From Calditrichota bacterium (lineage in GTDB: Bacteria > Calditrichota > Calditrichia > RBG-13-44-9 > J075), in NCBI GenBank assembly GCA_024275555.1, contig JAJRYW010000138.1, forward strand, positions 1 through 13,840: a stretch of 13,840 bases of DNA. Direction: 5' to 3'. Within the stretch, counting starts at the first letter, position 1. Each line of letters starts with the position of its first letter. Of the stretch, positions 6,915 to 13,840 are shown one piece after another. The notes under the pieces are model-generated. The model was not told the origin of the DNA. It saw only the letters and a program-made list of their open reading frames with translations, and did not search any database. The position numbers were made by a program, and so were the translations under genes.

Positions 6915-7008
6915 GGAGGTGGATGGGGACCGGTGTCTCCCCCGGCCTTCAAAGCCGCGCGTGCCCCGATCAATCGGGACAGGTGGGTTCGACTCCCACG
7001 CACCTCCG
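6915..7008 (+). tRNA. selC: tRNA-Sec (selenocysteine), anticodon UCA
   Basis: This tRNA inserts selenocysteine at UGA codons; it needs SerRS, SelA and SelB, which are not in this window. The acceptor strand GGAGGTGG (6915-6922) pairs with GCACCTCC (7000-7007), except for a G-G at the eighth position; the discriminator is G7008. The D arm is the bacterial tRNA-Sec type: a 6-bp stem GGGGAC/GTCTCC (6925-6930/6935-6940) closing a 4-base loop. The anticodon loop CTTCAAA (6947-6953) has TCA at 6949-6951, over a stem of four contiguous pairs with a C-C mismatch beneath. A long variable arm is formed by CCCGA/TCGGG (6965-6969/6974-6978). The T arm GTGGG-TTCGACT-CCCAC (6983-6999) has the same loop sequence as E. 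coli tRNA-Sec. CCA is not encoded (CAA follows the discriminator). A serine-family opal suppressor is the alternative, but the D arm argues against it. Confidence 0.9.
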
Positions 7009-7011
7009 CAA

Positions 7012-7276
7012 ATTTGTAGCTGTTTTTGCACAACTTAGGAAAAAAATTTCCCACTTCTTTGCGGCTTCTGTTTTCACTCTCCCGCAAGTCATAGACCACA
7101 GAAATTTGAGTATCTCTATTGTTTACAGCACCTTAAACAGCGAGCCCGAATCCACTGGTATCGTTTTTGTTTATTTCTCACGAGAGCCAGGTTTATTTTT
7201 CTGTATTTCCGCGGAAACTTATCCTTCGGACACATAGTTCCGATAAATACTACTTACCCAATTACCCGGAGTATAA
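7012..7276. other. Non-coding spacer between tRNA-Sec and the first receptor gene
   Basis: This spacer of about 265 bases is more AT-rich than its neighbours, with several T runs (around 7020, 7168 and 7191). It holds no plausible gene, and open frames across it have no coding character. It must contain the 3' processing region of the tRNA and probably the promoter of the receptor operon, but I could not pick a convincing -35/-10 pair. The receptor's ribosome-binding site GGAG is at 7268-7271. Confidence 0.5.
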
Positions 7277-9553
7277 ATGGGTCGCCGTACTTGTTTCCTG
7301 ATCGCCCTTTGGTTCGGAATATCGATGGGATATCTTTGCGCCCAGGAATTAATTATCGAGGGCAAAATACGGGACGCCAACACCCACCGGGAAATTCCCG
7401 GGGTCAATGTGTTTATCGAAGAGTTGCAGGTTGGCACGGTCGCCAATGTGGCCGGGCGCTTTCGGCTTAAAGTGGTTCGGCCGGAGCCGGACATGCTGGT
7501 AACTTTTCAGCATATTGCCTACGACACCCTCCAGCTTCCCATTGAAACGATCCTGAGCAACAACACCATCTATTTGCAGGAACGGGTCATCGCCGTACCG
7601 CTTGTTGAGATCGAATCGGTCGATGATCAACTGGAAATCTATAAGGACATTCCCCAAACAGTCTCGGTGATAGACGCCCGGATTTTTGATTTGCACGGTT
7701 ATATCGATGCCGGCGATTTGCTGCGCAAAGACCACAGCATCCAGGTTGACGAGGAATTGAGCGGCAAAAAGACCGTTTCCATCCGGGGCGGCAGTCCCGA
7801 TGAAGTGATCGTGCTCTACAACGGCATCAAAATGAACAGCGCCCTGGACAATATTTTTGATATTTCCCTGGTCGACCTGACCGATGTGGCCCGCTTTGAG
7901 GTGATTAAGGGAAGCAATACGATTCTGTACGGCCCGGAAGCTTTTTCCGGGGTGATCAACATCGTTCCCAAGGCGCAACAGGACTACAATGTGCGTTTCC
8001 AGCAGCGCGTGGGCTCCTACGATTCCGGCTACTGGGGGCTGAATTTCTACCAAAGATTTAACAAGCTGAATGCAGCGTACTCCGTCAAAAAAGGCGGTTC
8101 ACGCCGTCAATATGCCGATGAGCCGGAAGGACGACGGCTGCTGGAGAACCTTTCGGAGCATCACACGGCCAGTATAGCCTACAATTTTTCCGAGACCGTC
8201 ACCGGGGCGCCAAAAACATTTTTAAGTGTTATGTACGTGCGCTCCGACCTGGATTATGAAAATGAGCGGGAAAGTGAAACGCTCTCGAATTTTAACCAGA
8301 TGGTCACCACCCGCTTTAACGGCGATATCGGAAATTTTCGCAACCTGAGCGTCTCTGCCGCTTACCAATGGCTGGACGAAACCCAGTTCCTGCGCTTTTT
8401 CGATTTGCCCTCCGACTCCGGTTTTTTAGAGCGGGAGATTGACAACCGCTCCATCCATTTCAACGCCGATAAAACCTGGCGTTTTAAGAATTTTGATTGG
8501 CTGATCGGCTACCAGTTTAAGAACAGCCGTTTAGATTTTCTCGACAACCGGATTCTCTTCAGCCAGGAGCCGCTGGGAATTGAATCGGCCTTGCTGGAGC
8601 GGCAGAATCACGGAATCAGTTCCATCGGCAAATTCCATTTCCCCACCGGCAGGGATTTTTTCCGCACTTTAAATTTGGATATCAGTTTGCGCTACGATGA
8701 GGTGCAGGATCGGCAAATCGTGGAAAACTCCCCCGGGCAGGAGCCGACCAAACTGGTAACAACCGCACAGGAAAATCTTTTAAACCATACCTGGCGGGAG
8801 GGGATGGTCAAATTTTCCACCCATGTCAGCGGCAACAACGGCCGGTATGCTTTTAACGGTTTTGTCAACGTGGGCGCCAACGTAAAATTCCCTTCGCTGC
8901 TACAACAGATCAGCACACGGGAATTGCTCTCAACCGACGCGTCTCTACCGGCGTTGCGCCCGGAGCGGAATCGCAGCATGGAGGTGGGGATCGATGTAAG
9001 CCGCGAAGTGCGCCGGGAGGGCGGCATCTACGGGTGGCGTCTGACCGCCAACGTGTTCCGCAATGTTTATTCGAATAAATTCCGCAGCTATTTTCTCCCC
9101 GGCACTCCCATTGCCGTCTATGATAACGTCAAAACGGCAAACCTCACCGGCTTCGAAACCAAGCAGAGCCTCTTTCTGTTCAAGAAAAAGATGACCATGG
9201 AATTCGGAGCGTCAAGATATTTTTTCTCGGATCAAGCGACCTTTCCCTTCAAACATGACCGTAAATACACTTTCGATATCATGCTGGATCAAGCCGGTTA
9301 TTCAATCCAGTTCCACGCCTTTAAAGAAGGGGAACAGGTGGCGCAGATTCGCAATATTAATGGCGGATTTTCGGAGGTGTTTATTCCCTCGTACACGAAT
9401 ATCGATGTGCACTTCAGCAAGGCCTTCGAACTGAAACGGGTAAAGCTGATTTTAAATCTCTCGGCGCGGAATCTGCTCGACGACCAATTTCAACTGGAAG
9501 GGCTGGCCCTGCGGGATCGGCGCTTTTATCTGACCCTGGGCGTGCAATACTAA
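7277..9553 (+). CDS. TonB-dependent outer-membrane receptor with N-terminal transthyretin-like domain (copy 1)
   Basis: This is a predicted 22-stranded outer-membrane gated porin for active uptake of a bulky ligand, energised by TonB-ExbB-ExbD. The protein has 758 residues. Signal peptide 1-22 ends in YLCA before QEL. Residues 25-102 form a carboxypeptidase-regulatory/transthyretin-like domain (GKIRDANTHREIPGVNVFI, then GRFRLKV), typical of FCB-group receptors. A probable TonB-box region (VPLVEIES) is near 107-114. The plug follows at about 125-235, with SIRGGSPDEVIVLYNGIKM, EVIKGSNTILYGPEAFSGVINIV and the closing VPKA. The remainder is the barrel, ending in the aromatic-terminated strand FYLTLGVQY that serves as a barrel-assembly signal. 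A GGAG precedes the ATG by five bases. The ligand is unknown. The gene is followed by a close paralogue, so duplication is evident. Confidence 0.92.
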   Translation: MGRRTCFLIALWFGISMGYLCAQELIIEGKIRDANTHREIPGVNVFIEELQVGTVANVAGRFRLKVVRPEPDMLVTFQHIAYDTLQLPIETILSNNTIYLQERVIAVPLVEIESVDDQLEIYKDIPQTVSVIDARIFDLHGYIDAGDLLRKDHSIQVDEELSGKKTVSIRGGSPDEVIVLYNGIKMNSALDNIFDISLVDLTDVARFEVIKGSNTILYGPEAFSGVINIVPKAQQDYNVRFQQRVGSYDSGYWGLNFYQRFNKLNAAYSVKKGGSRRQYADEPEGRRLLENLSEHHTASIAYNFSETVTGAPKTFLSVMYVRSDLDYENERESETLSNFNQMVTTRFNGDIGNFRNLSVSAAYQWLDETQFLRFFDLPSDSGFLEREIDNRSIHFNADKTWRFKNFDWLIGYQFKNSRLDFLDNRILFSQEPLGIESALLERQNHGISSIGKFHFPTGRDFFRTLNLDISLRYDEVQDRQIVENSPGQEPTKLVTTAQENLLNHTWREGMVKFSTHVSGNNGRYAFNGFVNVGANVKFPSLLQQISTRELLSTDASLPALRPERNRSMEVGIDVSREVRREGGIYGWRLTANVFRNVYSNKFRSYFLPGTPIAVYDNVKTANLTGFETKQSLFLFKKKMTMEFGASRYFFSDQATFPFKHDRKYTFDIMLDQAGYSIQFHAFKEGEQVAQIRNINGGFSEVFIPSYTNIDVHFSKAFELKRVKLILNLSARNLLDDQFQLEGLALRDRRFYLTLGVQY

Positions 9554-9734
9554 CCGCCGCGCCTGTCCGCACCGGTCTCTTCAGCAAAAACACAGATCAG
9601 AAAGATGCACAGGGGAAAGATGCGCCGGCGCCGAAAAACGGATTGCCGAAATACCCGGGGGCCGAGGTTGTCCCGTTATCGAAAATGGCCGGATCAATTC
9701 TTAGCTTTCATCAACCCGATTCCGTATTGAAATT

Positions 9735-11978
9735 ATGCGTCTTCGACTCATTTTACTGATATTTTTACCGGCAATGCTGGTTGCCCGGGAAATTGTTTTA
9801 GACCTGCGGGTGCGGGACCGGAATACCCACCAGGGCATTGCCGGCGTCAACGTCTACATCCCCGGGCTGAAAACCGGTGCAACCACCCGCTCGTCCGGCC
9901 GCTTCATACTTCGGCTATCCGATCCGCCCCTGCAGGCCAGGGTATATTTTGAGCACGTCGGATTTGATACGCTCAGCATGACCATCGCCGCGCTCCTGAA
10001 GGTGAAAGATGTCTTTCTCCAGGAGCGGATTATCCCCCTGGAAGCCGTTGAAATTGAATCCCCGGAATATCAAATGGATATCCGCAAAGATTTGCCCCAA
10101 ACCACGGCCGTCCTGGAATCCCGGCGGTTCGAGCTAAAAGGATATGTGGACGCAGGCGATCTGCTGAAGACCGATCACAGTATCCAGGTGGATGAATTGA
10201 TCAGCGGGAAAAAGACCGTGGCCATCCGGGGAGGCAATCCGGATGAAGTGGTGGTGCTCTACGACGGCATCAAGCTGAACAGCACCCTGGATAATGTCTT
10301 CGATATGTCGCTGATTGACCTGGAAGACATCTCGCGTTTCGAAATAATCAAAGGCAGCAACACCTCGCTGTACGGATCGGAGGCCTTTTCCGGGGTGATC
10401 AACATTGTTCCCAAAACCCGGCAGGATTACAAAGTGCGCTTCCAGCAGCGGGTGGGCGCGTATGATTCCGGAAGCTGGGGATTGCACCTCTACCAGAACC
10501 TGGGACGATTGTTCGGTTCTTACAGCCTCAAAAAAGGGGGCGCGCGCCGCCGCTATGCCGGCGAGCCGGAAGGGCGACGGCTTTTGGAAAATCTTTCCGA
10601 GCACCACACCGGCAGCCTCTCCTATCAGTTTCCCGGCAAATCTCCGCGAACCCTTACGGCGATGTATATCCGCACCAACCTGGACTACACCAACGAGCGC
10701 GATAACGAGACGCTGAATAATTTCAATCAACTGCTTTCCGCCCGGTTCCGGGGGAGCCTGGGCGGCTTGCAGGAACTGAACATTTCCACCGCCTACCAAT
10801 GGCTGGATGAATCGCAGTTCCTGAATTTTGTGAACCCGGAACAAGAGAATCCCCGGCCCAACTTTCTGGATCGCCGCATCGACAACCGCTCCTGGCATAT
10901 TAATGTGGAGAAAGACATCCGCCACAAAGCCGTCGAGTTAATTCTGGCCTACCAATTGCGCACCAGCCGCCTGGATTTCCGGGACAACCGTATTTTTGAG
11001 GGCGAGCCGCCCCTGGGCCTGGAGGCGGCCCAACTGCGGCGAACCAACCAGGGTCTGACGGCGATTGGGAAATATCATGCTCCGGCAAATTCCGAGTATA
11101 TGAAGAGCGTGGATTTTAACCTGAGCTTCCGCTACGACCGGGTTGTAGACCGACAGAGCGAGCAGGTGTTTCGCGCCGCCTCCCGGGATTCCACCGGCTA
11201 CTTCGGCCGCCGTTCCTGGGATGAAACCACCTTCAAATTCTCCACCTTCCTGACCGGCGGAAAGGGGGTTTTGGCATTCTTCGCATTTCTGAATTTTGGC
11301 ACAAATGTCAAATTCCCCACCTTGTTACAGCAGATCAGCACTCCACGCACCCTGGCCTCGTTTGTGGTAGATGCAAACCTGCGACCGGAGCGCAACCGAA
11401 GTATGGAATTGGGTTTTGAAGTTACCCGGGAAATACGGCAGGATATGGGGGTGTTCGGCTGGAAAATCAGCGCCAACTTCTTCCGCAACCTTTATGAAAA
11501 CAAATTACGCGTCTACTACTCCCTGGGGCTGCCGGTAGCTATTTATGATAACGTAAAAACGGCCGACATTTCCGGCTTCGAGGCTAAACCGACCGTATAT
11601 CTGCTTCAGAAGAAAATTACCCTGGAGGTTGGGTTATCCAAATACACCTTTTCCGAACAGGTTACCTTTCCCTTCCGTTACGGCAATAAGCGCACCATCA
11701 ACCTTATTCTCGATCATGCCGGCTACTCCCTGCAGATGCATGTTTTTAAGGAGGGTGAGCAAATTGCGCTGGTTCGTAATTTTGGCGGCGGCCTGGCCCG
11801 GGTGCGATTACCGGATTATTCCAACATGGACCTGCACTTCAGCAAATCCGTGGAGCTGAACCGGGTTACCTTTATTTTTAATGCCAGCGGCCGCAATGTT
11901 TTTAACAATGATTTTCGCTTAGAAGGACTGGCAATTCGCGACCGGCGGTATTATTTTTCCCTGGGTTTACAATACTGA
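9735..11978 (+). CDS. TonB-dependent outer-membrane receptor with N-terminal transthyretin-like domain (copy 2)
   Basis: This is a paralogue of the upstream receptor, 747 residues, with the same architecture: signal peptide ending near MLVA (residues 14-17), transthyretin-like domain at 20-95 (RDRNTHQGIAGVNVYIPG, SSGRFILRL), the IPLEAVEIES region before the plug, the plug with AIRGGNPDEVVVLYDGIKL and EIIKGSNTSLYGSEAFSGV, then the barrel ending in YYFSLGLQY. By eye the plug and first strand (residues 136-253) differ from copy 1 at only about 26 of 118 positions, while loops in the barrel differ more and contain small length changes. This fits one ancestral duplication followed by change in ligand contacts. 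No clear Shine-Dalgarno sequence precedes ATG 9735. The 181-base gap from copy 1 leaves room for its own promoter. The lipoprotein gene starts 15 bases after the TGA stop. Confidence 0.92.
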   Translation: MRLRLILLIFLPAMLVAREIVLDLRVRDRNTHQGIAGVNVYIPGLKTGATTRSSGRFILRLSDPPLQARVYFEHVGFDTLSMTIAALLKVKDVFLQERIIPLEAVEIESPEYQMDIRKDLPQTTAVLESRRFELKGYVDAGDLLKTDHSIQVDELISGKKTVAIRGGNPDEVVVLYDGIKLNSTLDNVFDMSLIDLEDISRFEIIKGSNTSLYGSEAFSGVINIVPKTRQDYKVRFQQRVGAYDSGSWGLHLYQNLGRLFGSYSLKKGGARRRYAGEPEGRRLLENLSEHHTGSLSYQFPGKSPRTLTAMYIRTNLDYTNERDNETLNNFNQLLSARFRGSLGGLQELNISTAYQWLDESQFLNFVNPEQENPRPNFLDRRIDNRSWHINVEKDIRHKAVELILAYQLRTSRLDFRDNRIFEGEPPLGLEAAQLRRTNQGLTAIGKYHAPANSEYMKSVDFNLSFRYDRVVDRQSEQVFRAASRDSTGYFGRRSWDETTFKFSTFLTGGKGVLAFFAFLNFGTNVKFPTLLQQISTPRTLASFVVDANLRPERNRSMELGFEVTREIRQDMGVFGWKISANFFRNLYENKLRVYYSLGLPVAIYDNVKTADISGFEAKPTVYLLQKKITLEVGLSKYTFSEQVTFPFRYGNKRTINLILDHAGYSLQMHVFKEGEQIALVRNFGGGLARVRLPDYSNMDLHFSKSVELNRVTFIFNASGRNVFNNDFRLEGLAIRDRRYYFSLGLQY

Positions 11979-11993
11979 CTGGGATGTGAAGTT

Positions 11994-12854
11994 ATGATCA
12001 GCTTTTATCGTCGCGCCACGCTGCTTTTTATGTGCCTGATCCCCTGGCTAATTTCCTCATGCACCGAAAACCCGTTTGGCTCGGACAATGAAATCATTTC
12101 TAAGCGGAGCGTCAGCGGGCAAGTTGAATTGGTGGGAAGCAGCAGCCAAAGCGGGGTCTACGTGTGGCTGGAAGGGTTAAGCCTGGGCGCCTATACCAAT
12201 CGCGATGGTCGGTTTGAACTGATCTTACCCTCGCCCGGCAGCCAGCCCGGCGGAGGATTGACCGGCGCCGCTCATCTCTACTACTACGTGGCCAACTACC
12301 GGCTAAGCTCCGAACAGCTTATTCTGCGCAACGGAGAATTTCTCTATTCCCAGTGGCCGCTCAATGAACGCGGTGAAATCGAGGAGCCGGAAGTGCTTAC
12401 ACCGCTCATCGATGTAAGCGTTCGGGTAAGCCCGTCCTCCTTCTCGACCAACTACGACAGCGCCCTGGAGGTAACCACACTCATCGATGTGCGCGTCGAG
12501 CAGCAAGCAATCCTCACGATTAGCGACGACCAGAGCCTGATCTCTACCGTGCTGGTGGAAAAACTCGGTTCAAACGGCTCCTTTCTGCGCACCCTTTTAG
12601 CCGGCCCGGGGCGGGAGACCATCACCACCCTGGAACGGGGACGACACGAGTTTAAGACCACCTACTTTGTAACCGCCAATTTTTTACCCGCCGGCGACTA
12701 TCAGATCATCCCCTATATTTGGGTGATCCAGAATGAAATTCCGCCGGCTTTAATCGAAAGTCTGGGCGCTTCTTTTGAACAATACAACCAGGAATACATT
12801 AAAATTCCTTTTAAGCGAAGCGGGGGGCTATTTTCTATAGTTGACGCCCGTTAA
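11994..12854 (+). CDS. Lipoprotein with transthyretin-like domain, companion of the TonB receptors
   Basis: This gene has no recognised named family. The 286-residue product begins with a lipoprotein signal: basic YRR, a hydrophobic core, and the lipobox LISSC with the lipidated Cys23, so it is probably attached to the outer membrane. Residues 38-80 (SVSGQVELVG, then GVYVWLEGLSLGAYTNRDGRF) resemble the carboxypeptidase-regulatory/transthyretin-like domain found at the N terminus of both upstream receptors. Residues ~137-250 are rich in alternating hydrophobic residues and look like a second beta-sandwich. There are no catalytic motifs. The gene is 15 bases after copy 2 and surely co-transcribed with it, which suggests a surface-exposed accessory (ligand capture or receptor lid), as lipoproteins often are in FCB-group uptake loci. 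It does not look like SusD, which is larger and helical. Function is inferred from context only. Confidence 0.75.
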   Translation: MISFYRRATLLFMCLIPWLISSCTENPFGSDNEIISKRSVSGQVELVGSSSQSGVYVWLEGLSLGAYTNRDGRFELILPSPGSQPGGGLTGAAHLYYYVANYRLSSEQLILRNGEFLYSQWPLNERGEIEEPEVLTPLIDVSVRVSPSSFSTNYDSALEVTTLIDVRVEQQAILTISDDQSLISTVLVEKLGSNGSFLRTLLAGPGRETITTLERGRHEFKTTYFVTANFLPAGDYQIIPYIWVIQNEIPPALIESLGASFEQYNQEYIKIPFKRSGGLFSIVDAR

Positions 12855-12896
12855 GCCGGGCAACCCGCTGTTTCAAGTTCATTTTACTTGAGCATT

Positions 12897-12925
12897 TTAA
12901 CCCTTTCATTATTCGGTTTTATATT
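12897..12925 (+). promoter_or_regulatory. Candidate sigma-70-type promoter for the nitroreductase-family gene
   Basis: TTAACC (12897-12902, 4 of 6 matches to TTGACA) and TATATT (12920-12925, 5 of 6 matches to TATAAT) are separated by 17 bases. Transcription would start near 12932, leaving a leader of about 78 bases before the GTG start at 13010. The position in an AT-rich gap between separate transcription units supports it, but the match is only moderate and promoter rules in this lineage are unknown. Confidence 0.35.
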
Positions 12926-12998
12926 GATGTGTACTTTCCCGGCTGCGGGATTCACTACCTGCAGCCTGAATTTTTTAAACTGTCCTTTTTCCCAATTG

Positions 12999-13004
12999 AA
13001 GGAG
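12999..13004 (+). promoter_or_regulatory. Ribosome-binding site deciding the nitroreductase start
   Basis: AAGGAG ends five bases before GTG 13010. The longer in-frame reading from GTG 12929 has no such site, adds 27 residues unlike the family, and would begin upstream of the likely transcription start, so the shorter form is preferred. Confidence 0.75.
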
Positions 13005-13009
13005 ACGCC

Positions 13010-13681
13010 GTGACAAAGGCAACGTTTGTTCCCTTAGAGCATTTTGAGGAGATTTCCCAGGAGGAGATGAAACTGCGGGCGCAGAAGTTTTACCAGACGA
13101 TGAAACGGCGCCGAACCGTGCGCGATTTTTCCGAACGCCCGGTACCCGTGGAAATTATTGAGCAGGCTTTGCTGGCTGCCGGAACCGCCCCTAACGGGGC
13201 CAACCGGCAGCCCTGGCATTTTGTGGTGATCAGCAATCCGGCGATGAAGAGAGAAATCCGGGAAGCGGCCGAGCAGGAAGAGAAAGCGTTTTACCAACAA
13301 CGCGCCCCAAAGGAGTGGCTGGAAGCGCTGGCCTGCCTGGGTACCGACGAGCACAAACCCTTCCTGGAAACCGCCCCGTATTTGATTGTTGTTTTTGCCC
13401 AGAGCTATGAACTTACCGGGGACGGCCGGAAATTAAAAAATTACTACGTGCAGGAATCGGTAGGGATTGCGGTCGGTTTTTTGATTGCCGCATTGCACCA
13501 TGCCGGGCTGGCAACCTTAACGCACACCCCCAGCCCGATGAACTTCCTCAATCGCATCTGCGGCCGCCCGGAAAATGAACGGCCTTACCTGGTTCTGGTG
13601 GTCGGATATCCGGCCGAAGGAGCGCAGGTTCCGCTCATCACTAAAAAATCAATCGGGGAAATCGCCACCTTTTTAAAATAG
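13010..13681 (+). CDS. FMN-dependent nitroreductase-superfamily enzyme, iodotyrosine deiodinase-like
   Basis: This is a predicted soluble flavoenzyme of 223 residues from GTG 13010, cytoplasmic (no signal peptide or membrane anchor). The nitroreductase fold shows in RRRTVRDFSERPVP (residues 33-46, FMN-phosphate-binding Arg cluster) and AGTAPNGANRQPWHFVVI (57-74). Further parts resemble iodotyrosine deiodinase (IYD) more than NfsB-type nitroreductases: the lid region EEKAFYQQR with W103 and K116, the core VQESVGIAVGFLIAALHHAGL, the THTPSPMNFL turn and the ending LVVGYPAEGAQVP. Glu91, Tyr95 and Lys116 match in identity and spacing the human IYD residues Glu157, Tyr161 and Lys182, which clamp the substrate's amino-acid part. 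IYDs reductively dehalogenate halotyrosines using FMN. The physiological substrate here is unknown. It is probably a single-gene unit, 155 bases after the lipoprotein gene. Confidence 0.85.
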   Translation: MTKATFVPLEHFEEISQEEMKLRAQKFYQTMKRRRTVRDFSERPVPVEIIEQALLAAGTAPNGANRQPWHFVVISNPAMKREIREAAEQEEKAFYQQRAPKEWLEALACLGTDEHKPFLETAPYLIVVFAQSYELTGDGRKLKNYYVQESVGIAVGFLIAALHHAGLATLTHTPSPMNFLNRICGRPENERPYLVLVVGYPAEGAQVPLITKKSIGEIATFLK

Positions 13682-13710
13682 ACCTTATTACAAACTAAGC
13701 TTATATTACT

Positions 13711-13723
13711 ACATAACTTATGT
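13711..13723. repeat. Perfect short palindrome, possible operator
   Basis: ACATAA-C-TTATGT is a perfect inverted repeat of 6 bases per arm around one base, in the non-coding end of the window. It is too short and AT-rich for a terminator. It could be a binding site for a dimeric regulator of a gene beyond the right edge, or chance. Confidence 0.3.
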
Positions 13724-13740
13724 CATTTTCCCGACCACAA

Positions 13741-13780
13741 CGTGGCGCCGTTGGCATTGGCGCGGGATGGCGTTGCCACG
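13741..13780. repeat. Imperfect inverted repeat, REP-like or hairpin element
   Basis: CGTGGC (13741-13746) pairs with GCCACG (13775-13780); the stem extends with GCC (13747-13749) and GGC (13769-13771) across a 3-base bulge. A competing inner hairpin pairs GCGCC (13745-13749) with GGCGC (13759-13763). It lies 59 bases after the nitroreductase-family stop. No T run follows on the + strand. It may be a dispersed palindromic repeat or an atypical terminator; copy number cannot be judged from one window. Confidence 0.4.
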
Positions 13781-13840
13781 AACGAAGAGAGAAATCTGTT
13801 AACACTCAAAACTTTATCTTTAATTTACAATTATTTCAGC

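Noticed and set aside
10134..10925. 263-residue open frame on the minus strand inside the second receptor gene
   Set aside because: It is a shadow of the receptor coding sequence. A similar minus-strand shadow occurs at the equivalent place in the first receptor (7349-8053), as expected from paralogous codons rather than a real antisense gene.
12404..12490. Repeated word CTCATCGATGT inside the lipoprotein gene
   Set aside because: Both copies encode the same short LIDV beta-strand pattern in frame; this is a coding coincidence, not a DNA repeat element.
12929..13009. Longer nitroreductase-family start at GTG 12929
   Set aside because: No ribosome-binding site, the added 27 residues do not resemble the family, and an ideal AAGGAG precedes GTG 13010.

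Overview
The window looks like chromosomal DNA of a Gram-negative bacterium of the FCB group, perhaps Calditrichota or a related candidate phylum. The signs are two TonB-dependent receptors with an N-terminal transthyretin-like domain, a secreted metalloprotease with a C-terminal type IX secretion (Por) sorting domain, a lipoprotein with a clear lipobox, and a fused-specificity phosphoglucose/phosphomannose isomerase. The phylum is an inference from gene content. All protein genes lie on the + strand and look intact, apart from der, which is cut by the left edge. No transposase, phage gene or CRISPR array was seen.

Layout. (1) 1-2128: the 3' end of the ribosome-assembly GTPase gene der, then after 18 bases a secreted zinc metalloprotease of the MXAN_6640-like type. 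(2) 2150-5724: a compact phosphotransferase (PTS) cluster, with mannose-family IIC and IID membrane subunits (overlapping genes), HPr and Enzyme I. The IIA and IIB subunits are not in the window. (3) 5821-6864: a bifunctional phosphoglucose/phosphomannose isomerase, which could pass mannose-6-phosphate or glucose-6-phosphate from a mannose-type PTS into glycolysis as fructose-6-phosphate. (4) 6915-7008: a selenocysteine tRNA (UCA anticodon, 6-bp D stem, long variable arm), preceded by two mutually exclusive GC-rich hairpins. (5) 7277-12854: two tandem paralogous TonB-dependent receptors followed by a small lipoprotein that also carries a transthyretin-like domain, probably one outer-membrane uptake locus of unknown ligand. 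(6) 13010-13681: a flavin-dependent nitroreductase-superfamily enzyme that looks like iodotyrosine deiodinase and keeps the Glu/Tyr/Lys triad that holds the amino-acid zwitterion. The right end (13682-13840) is non-coding, with a short perfect palindrome and a larger imperfect inverted repeat.

I see no wholly new multi-gene system. The points most worth a second look are the selenocysteine tRNA and its irregular helices, the deiodinase-like enzyme, the PTS cluster without IIA/IIB, and the receptor-receptor-lipoprotein locus. Start codons were revised where ribosome-binding sites argued for it (IID at 2775, Enzyme I at 3937, isomerase at 5821, nitroreductase at GTG 13010).
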